Source of the DNA: Takakia lepidozioides
Lineage: Eukaryota; Streptophyta; Takakiopsida; Takakiales; Takakiaceae
NCBI GenBank assembly: GCA_030704615.1
Contig: CM060733.1
Coordinates: forward strand, 32,984,001-33,048,000
Direction of reading: 5' to 3'
Length of the DNA stretch: 64,000 nucleotides
The position numbers and the translations under genes were made by a program. This document shows, piece by piece, positions 57,544 to 64,000 of the stretch. A model generated the notes under the pieces. It saw only the letters and a program-made list of their open reading frames with translations. It did no database searches and was not told the DNA's origin. Each line of letters starts with the position of its first letter. Position 1 is the stretch's first letter.

Positions 57544-60500
57544 ATGACTATTGGGATGCAGGGATGTGAATATTCAGATGATGAAGACGAAGGCCCTGCG
57601 GCACAGCGGGAGCCCAATGTCACAGAGAACGCAGATGAGAGTGGTGGATTGGAGGTAGAAATGCAGCGTGCATTGCAGGAAGCGTTTCTCTTTGCAGATG
57701 CAAACAGAGAGGACCCCATTCATGGTGGAACCGATCACACATTTGCCGATCATGACGATGATCTCGACGATTCCGGAGACAATGAATTTGATGAGAATGC
57801 TCACCTGCACGTTGATCCCGAGTATGATAAACTCTTCCGAGCGTCGCAATGTCCACTTTTTGAAGGGTGCTCCATCAGCCGGCTGCAAGCAACTTTGACG
57901 TTGCTGAACGCATGCACTACCCACAAGTGCACCAATGCATTTGTGGATGAGCTTCTGGGATTGTTGCGTAAGAGTTTTTTGCCTAAAGAGAATTCATTGC
58001 CGAAAACTCACTATGAAGCAAAAACCATGATTGCCAAGATGGGATTGCAGTACACGATGATTCATGCCTGTGAGCGTGGTTGTGTACTCTTCCGTGGGGA
58101 GTATGAGAATGTAGACATTTGCCCAGTGTGCCGCAGTTCCCGTTACATTCCAGGTCGTGGAAGTGTGCCCAAGAAAGTATTGCGACACTTCCCTGTCATT
58201 CCAAGGTTGAAACGTATGTACCGATGTAAATCGATCGCTAACCTCATGACATGGCACGACAGACATAAGAGCCAGGATGGGTTGGTTCGACATCCAGCTG
58301 ATAGCAAAGCATGGAGACACATTGACACCACATTTGCGGATTTTGCTGCAGAGCCACGATCTCTGCGATTTGGATTGGCCTTAGACGGTGTAAATCCCTA
58401 CGGAGCTCAATCCACAAGTTGGAGCACATGGCCCGTTCTCTTGGTCAATTACAATCTGCCTCCGTGGTTAATGACCAAAAAGTTCTTTGTCATGTTAGCG
58501 CTACTGATTCCTGGTAAGGAGTCTGTTACCTCGGACAACGTAGATGTTTACCTGATGCCCCTAGTGGAAGAGCTATTGGAACTATGGAGAGGGATTGCAG
58601 CTCATGATGTTTCCCGTCCTCGTGGTCAACGCGAATTCACACTGAGGGCAGTGTTGATGTGGTCAATCCATGACTACCCTGCATATGGCTTGCTCTCAGG
58701 TCAAGTGACGAAAGGTTATGCTGGTTGTCCAGCTTGTGGACCCGGGGTGACTTCACAGCAGTTACACACATGTGGAAAAATTGTTTTCCTAGGCCACCGA
58801 AGATTTTTGGCCCGCAATCATCCATATAGAAGGTCAAGAATGTTCAATGGCGCTACTGAGCATGGAACTCCTCCAAAAACGCAGACTGGAACACAAATCA
58901 AGGACCTTGCAACAGCTCGCACTGCATGGGTGGAAAACGGAGGGACGCCAGATAGCAGGACAGACCCAGCAAAAACTCATGGAGTTAAGCGATTGTCAAT
59001 TTTATATGTCTTACCTTATTGGGAGGTAATTCCTTCATGGCCTTTAAATTGGCTGTGTACATTTTTGCGTTTTCTGTTTAAATTGTGATGAGTAAATGCT
59101 CAATTGCTTATGTGTTCATTTTGTAGGGTCTCCTCATCCGCCACACGTTTGACGCAATGCATTGCGAGAAGAACTTGGCTGAAAATATTATTAAAACTAT
59201 CTTTGGTGAGAAAGACACATTGAAAGTTCGCCGTGATTTGGAGCTACTTGGGATGCGCCCGGAATTGTGGCTACAACGTGATCCTGACAGAGCAGATACG
59301 TTAATTATGCCTCCTGCCCCTTATGTCCTCACTGAGGCTGAGTTACAAGTCTTTCTGGAGATTGTGCAGAACTTGAAAGTGCCAACAGGCTACGCATCAG
59401 CTTTCAAAAAGCATGTGGTGAAGAAGAAGTTGTCAGGCATGAAATCACATGACTATCATGTGCTCATGCAGCAAATTATACCGCTTGCTATCCGTGGGCT
59501 CATGCCAAGTGGTCCTCGAAGGGCCATTTTGCGAGTATGTCGTGTATTTAAGAAGTTGTGTGCAAAAGTGGTGAATCCTGTAGAGTATGAGGAATTGAGA
59601 ACTGAAGCAGTTCTCACTCTGTGTCTTATAGAGAAGGAGTTCCCACCATCATTTTTTGATGTGATGACACATCTGGTTGTTCACCTAGTGGATGAGTTGT
59701 ACTTATGCGGGCCCGTAGCATCTCGTTGGATGTACCCCATGGAGCGGGCAATGAAAGATATGAAGGGCTACGTAAGAAACATGGCAAGGCCCGAGGGGAG
59801 CATGGCAGAAGGATACCAATTTGAAGAAGCATTGGGTTTTTGCACAGAGTATATCAGGATTTGATGGAAGTGTACGAAGGGTGTGGGATGCAGATGAGGC
59901 AGAATCTGTGGAACGTGAAGTTGTGGAAGGAAGTTCTAAAGCCTGAAAATTGAATGACCTGTGTGATATTGTACATGAGTACATCATTCAGAACCATCCT
60001 CGTCTATCAGTCATGTTGGGGTAAGAAATCTACTTCATTGACATTCAGATTTCCAAGTTTTAGTCATTTATCATTAGTTGGCATATGGCGTCTTTTCAAA
60101 TCTCCCACGCCACCTCTGTCAATCTCCTGGCTGACCCTCGGATTGTGACAGGATATATGAAGAAAGGTCCACACGGATAGAAGCCAGACGACGCTTGTTT
60201 CGTGAGGAGCAAGGGCTGGAAGGCATGAGCAATCCCACGGCAATTCAGTACCCTCCTGATTTGCATCCTTGTCCTCCATTTGCTGTTTGGCTCCCTCAAG
60301 GTGTACGGGATCATCTCTCAATTCAATCAGATGGGCTTGATCCTACAACACGTGAGGAATTACTGGATCTTTCAAGGCCTCCATCATTTACTGCCCTGTC
60401 ATTCAAGAGTATGACAACGTATGGTAACCATTACAGGGTTACATCCCCCGGCATGAACACAACAAGTATGGTGTCTTTTGATTGTGGAGTCTCATCTGTT

Positions 60501-61095
60501 TTCCAGCACCAGCCCATTACCAACAATTCAGGCAATGACATGGAGGAACCTACAAGATATGTGGGTCTTATAAGGGAGATTTTGCAAATTGACTATGGCC
60601 ATAGTGTTTTTGTGTTCGTGGGTACGGGCGAGTCGCGTGGGTCGTCAACCTATGTCAATGAAGCAGGATGATGCTGGCTTCACACTTGTCAATTTTAACC
60701 GTATGCTTCCACCTTCTGAGCAACCTTTTGTGTTTCCTGGCCAGGTTGATCAAGTGTTTTTTTCTGATTGTGTGAAGGAGCCGGGGTGGAAAGTCGTCCT
60801 GGAGAAGAGCCCCCGAGCACGTAGAGTGGTCTGCGACATATCAATTGATAATGATGATGTGGCGGAAGTGGAAGGATTGTTAGCCCCACAAAGACTAGAG
60901 GAGACTGTGGTTACTGATGGCCCAACATGCAGCCGAGCGGTACCGGTTACTCCAGAGCAGATGGCCTCTTTGTACCTCCGAGCACCCCGTATACGTGGTG
61001 ATGATGTTCAGCCAACCCTTGGAGAAGATGAAGTCTGTGATGAAGACAGTGATACATGTAGTGACCCAGACATAGATGAGGATGATGAAGATTAG
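57544..61095 (+). pseudogene. CACTA transposase TNP2 (Transposase_21, DUF4218, DUF4216)
   Basis: The first ATG of the frame is 57544. Exon 1 (to 59025) has an acidic N-terminus and then the transposase core: FGLALDGVNPYG (first catalytic Asp region), IPGKESVTSDNVDVYLMPLV, SIHDYPAYGLLSGQVTKGYA and CPAC. After intron 59026-59126, exon 2 reads GLLIRHTFDAMHCEKNLAEN, the usual junction in this family, followed by DUF4218 (IPLAIRGLMPSGPRRAIL, FDVMTHLVVHLVDELYLCG, SRWMYPMERAMKDMKGYVRN). Further on are intron 60022-60151, MTTYGNHYRVTSPGMN and DUF4216 (RYVGLIREILQIDYGHS, DDAGFTLVNFNRMLPPSEQP, QVFFSDCVKEPGWKVVL). Frame changes near 59862, 59945 and 60610 break the C-terminal half. The core transposase exon is intact. 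Confidence 0.85.
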
Positions 61096-61469
61096 ATATG
61101 CGCGATTTGTGCACTCCAGTTATAGACCATGCATGATAGTTTAAGGTGGTAACACTCCCTTCGCATTCCCATTAAGATATCATGCTTGGACACTAGATTT
61201 TATGATCAATTATGGAGTGCTTTCCTTTCAGCACCCTTTATTCATTTGTTGTTGCAATTGGATTTGGACCAACCCGTGCTGGTACCATTGCCATGGGTTC
61301 TGCCTGCAATGTTTTCTTGCCATGGATTCGGCACACGCCACGAAAGGCCATCCAGACCATCCTCTGGAAATGCTCCAATGTTGTTTCAAACATCTCCACA
61401 TTGCAATGGATACAACACTGACATTAGATGAGTGAAAGTGAGACTAGACCTCCAGCCAGCCGGCTTTCC

Positions 61470-62470
61470 CACATCAAATTGAAGGGGATCTGTAGATTAT
61501 AGATAACGGATGTTGCCTTCTCAATGTCTTTTCCAATGACCTCTGCAATGAACTGGGGTATAAGATCCTTCAAATCACAAGTTTGAGCATCACGCACAAG
61601 CCACTTACGGGGATAGAGTTTCCAATGCGAACCATTGGTCTTTTATTGATAGCATTGTTGTAAAATACATGGACCAACATGGTCAATTTCGGGAATGACA
61701 TATAGTACGCTTTCATGTACTATGTAAGCATGCAACTATGTACCAGTGACGTGGCTTGTTCGCCACTTAACCTGTTTGCCCATTCAGCCAGCTCCACATT
61801 GTCATGGATTTTGCATACTGGATTGTGAGGCCATCCACACCGTCCTCTCGAAATGCTATCATGGGGTTTCAGCTATGTCCACATTTCCCTGGATTATGCC
61901 TGCACGAAGCAAGGCCAACTGCATTCAGCACCCTCCACTTTATTATAGTATTGCAGCAACATTCAAAGCACTTCAATTTGTATCCATCGAAAACATCTAG
62001 GCTGGAAAAATACATTGTTGCAGCAAAACTTAGGAAAGTACTTCTCCCCTTCCACTACACACGTGAAATGAAAGAAGCCAACCAACAGCATACCAGCCAA
62101 GAAAATATGAAACCAGCCACGAAAAGAGCCAATATATGCAGTGAAGGTCGACACTAAATGAAACTTATCCAACACTTACATTAGAGGAGGGAAGCTAAGT
62201 CTTACCTCCATAAGCTTGCCCACATCAAATTTGGGAGCTTTTAGAATTTCTCCTTTCCGGTTGAATGAACTTGGCTACAAGATCCTTCAAATCGCAAGTT
62301 TGAGCTTCACACACAATGAACTTGCAGGGATTGAGCTTCCAATGCGAACCATGAGTCTTATATTGATAGCATTGTTGTAAAACACATGGACCAACAATGA
62401 CAGTCTCTGGAATGACATATAGTACAGTAATGACATATAGTACAGCATGCCGCTTCTAGTTGACCATCTA
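61470..62470 (-). repeat. Tandem duplication with a decayed minus-strand coding segment
   Basis: Two copies about 715 bases apart (about 61480-61710 and 62200-62425) share long identities, such as AGATCCTTCAAATC(A/G)CAAG and ATTGATAGCATTGTTGTAAA. On the minus strand both encode VLYVIPE..., then VGPCILQQCYQ and SHWKLYPRKW / VGPCVLQQCYQ and SHWKLNPCKF, then AQTCDLKDL. The right copy is open over this stretch; the left has one stop. The protein is not recognised. A less similar pair (GGCCATCCAGACC-type) lies just before each copy. Confidence 0.65.
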
Positions 62471-63419
62471 CCCATGTAGGTTTCTTGTACCTATCCTTCC
62501 ACAGGGAATCATAGGTAATGTGGAGCTTGAAATCCAGCCCTCTTGGATGAATCTGGACCCACACTCTATCCCTGCTCCTTCAGCTATCCATGCCTCTGAC
62601 AACCTACAATTCTACCAGCAAACACCCCAACCATACTGGTGTGGAGTTCTTCCCCAAAACACCCCAACCCTACTTATCACAATCTGAAATGCATCTGCTT
62701 CTCTCTGTAGTCCAACAGGCATTCGCCTTTTTGTCTCCATTGTCCCACCATTGGGGTCGGAAAGTGTTCACTCCAAAGCTTCTCCTCACCTCTATCATAT
62801 GTTTTTGGATACTTCCCTGCTGCCACACTAGCAGTAACTTGCCAAAGTCACTCCAAACCACCACAGATGTACCCAACGACCTAACTTACAAAATTCAATA
62901 TGCATCTTGCGGCCGAGTCTGATGAGAGGGCAACACAGGCTGAAATAGGTTGAAGAAGAAGGTGCCCTACCACATTGTCCTTGACTTGTCCTGACCCATG
63001 GAGGATTTGACCGATGACCTCTTGTGTGTGCTGCTTGTGTCTGTAGTCAGGTAATGTCGGATTGGTCTGTCAGATCGAACCACTATGGCGTAGATGAGTA
63101 GTCAGAGATTGAAACACGCTTGCTAAGACCAAGCTGACTCTCCCAAGAACGGCGAGCTCGCTTGTCCTCGTCTCGTCTCCTCCTCCTCTTCTCCTTCGTG
63201 CATCATTTGCTCAACGCCTCCATCCCACGCCCCTGCATATCCTGCTATCATCGTGTTCCATCCCTCAGCTATGTGGTGTGGCACAGGAGACAAAAAGACG
63301 CCAAGTCCCAGCCCTCCTTTCTGTTCACGATTACACTAATGGGCAACCTTATTAGCAAAAAAATTTAACTTTTTTAAACCTAATGGGCAACCTTATTTGC
63401 ATTATATGTGCCTTCAAAA

Positions 63420-63646
63420 TGACACGTGTAGTGATGTCGTCGTATAAATAGAGCTCTGAAACCATCTTCAGTCATGGAGTCATAAGATTCCATGAAACGT
63501 CGTCCACGTGTAGTCAAACATATCGCACTAGTCATATAAACCATCCCTGTCATCATGGTCAACAATGTTTGACCAATGCTCCCTAACTTTCCGGAGTCAT
63601 GTAGTGATATCCATTACTACAAAGTCATAAAACTAAAACTGTAATG
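63420..63646. repeat. Right subterminal repeats of the CACTA element
   Basis: Copies of GTAGTGAT, GAGTCATAAG, TAGTCATATAAAC and AAGTCATAAAAC lie here, mostly inverted relative to the left end. They lead to the degenerate terminal repeat (GTAATG on +, CATTAC on -). Confidence 0.65.
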
Positions 63647-64000
63647 CATTTCAGCGCTCCGATGTCCATGTCATGCACAATGGTCTCCGTGGCAGTCTCC
63701 TCCCCTTCCCTTCTTCCCTCCATTTTAGGCTGGCCCGCCTCTGGGATCTGTTCTGATTCGTGGGTTGACGTATCCTGTGCAACCTGCTCATCAGCGTTTT
63801 GCAGATTGCGCAACTTTCTCATTTTGACTCGCGCGTTTTTCCTCTCTCTCGCACTCGTGAAGTAAAGGGACTGCCTTCTACGTCTTCTTACTATGTCTTC
63901 TCTCTCACTCCCGCAGCTCTCCAGCTTGACTAACAACAATAGAGAAAGTAAGGAACCCTCTAAAGCCGTCAGTTATGCATGTGGTTAAGGACGTGCGTGT
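63647..64000. other. Right flank; possible minus-strand exon
   Basis: A minus-strand frame (63939-63625) is highly charged (SARERKNARVKMRKLRNLQ, then EGEETATET). It looks like a disordered nuclear protein but shows no motif, and it overlaps the proposed element end. I do not assign it. Confidence 0.25.

Larger units (their letters stand above)
51091..63646. mobile_element. CACTA/EnSpm DNA transposon, ~12.5 kb
   Basis: The left end is CACTACAACAGATGAGCG followed by TTTTTATGACTT. The inverted right end (63646 leftward) is CATTACAGTTTTAGTTTTATGACTT; given in parts, CATTACAG and GTTTTATGACTT align with the left. Subterminal TATGACTA-type repeats fill both ends. Inside are a leftward TNPA-like gene with a NIF phosphatase domain and a rightward TNP2 transposase, transcribed from a shared centre. 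This is the usual CACTA gene content in a divergent layout. I see no matching 3-bp target duplication (TTT against CAT), so the boundaries may be slightly off or one end eroded. Confidence 0.65.

Noticed and set aside
63625-63939. A 104-codon charged minus-strand ORF at the right edge
   Set aside because: Low complexity, no motif, and it overlaps the proposed right end of the CACTA element.

Overview
The window is nuclear DNA from a green-lineage eukaryote. It has spliced genes with GT-AG introns, a plant-type UPF3, a plant SINE1-like armadillo gene, CACTA/EnSpm and Ty3/gypsy elements, a LINE and tRNA-derived SINEs. The arginine-rich H1-type protein and the PHD-tailed gypsy integrase suggest a streptophyte alga such as Chara. 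That placement is inference from recognition only.

Host genes. 519-2199 (-) holds three exons of a SINE1-like ARM-repeat gene that runs off the left edge. 18299-19084 (+) is a linker histone whose tail is almost pure arginine, resembling a protamine-like sperm protein. 22196-28717 (-) is a complete 11-exon UPF3 gene whose exon phases all fit; one intron carries a SINE and another is a GC-AG intron.

Accessory DNA. About 6590-11115 is a 4.5-kb DNA transposon with terminal inverted repeats and GCCACGTCA subterminal repeats, with a CACTA-like MITE nested in it. 11906-13618 is an inverted pair of diverged paralogous gene fragments. 29180-30340 is the 3' end of a LINE, cut by a Ty3/gypsy element at 30341 to about 37440 (-). 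That element encodes gag zinc knuckles, protease, a cytosine-5 DNA methyltransferase domain, reverse transcriptase, RNase H and an integrase ending in a PHD finger. It is broken by nine nonsense codons and a few frameshifts.

37440-49400 is a block of decayed, intron-bearing genes I do not recognise as a unit. It has a GATC-centred palindrome repeated 13 times, mostly outside exons. It also has RNA polymerase II CTD-like heptads, a ParB-like protein and two decayed NIF/FCP1-like phosphatase domains.

51091-63646 reads as one roughly 12.5-kb CACTA element. Two genes diverge from its centre. Leftward is an 8-exon gene joining a TNPA-like (Transposase_24-like) protein to a NIF/FCP1-like phosphatase domain. 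Rightward is a TNP2 transposase (Transposase_21, DUF4218, DUF4216) with frameshifts in its C-terminal half. TATGACTA-type repeats lie at both ends and between the genes.

The strongest candidates for something undescribed are the methyltransferase-plus-PHD retroelement, the phosphatase-carrying CACTA, the palindrome-marked block with CTD-like heptads, and the arginine-rich H1.
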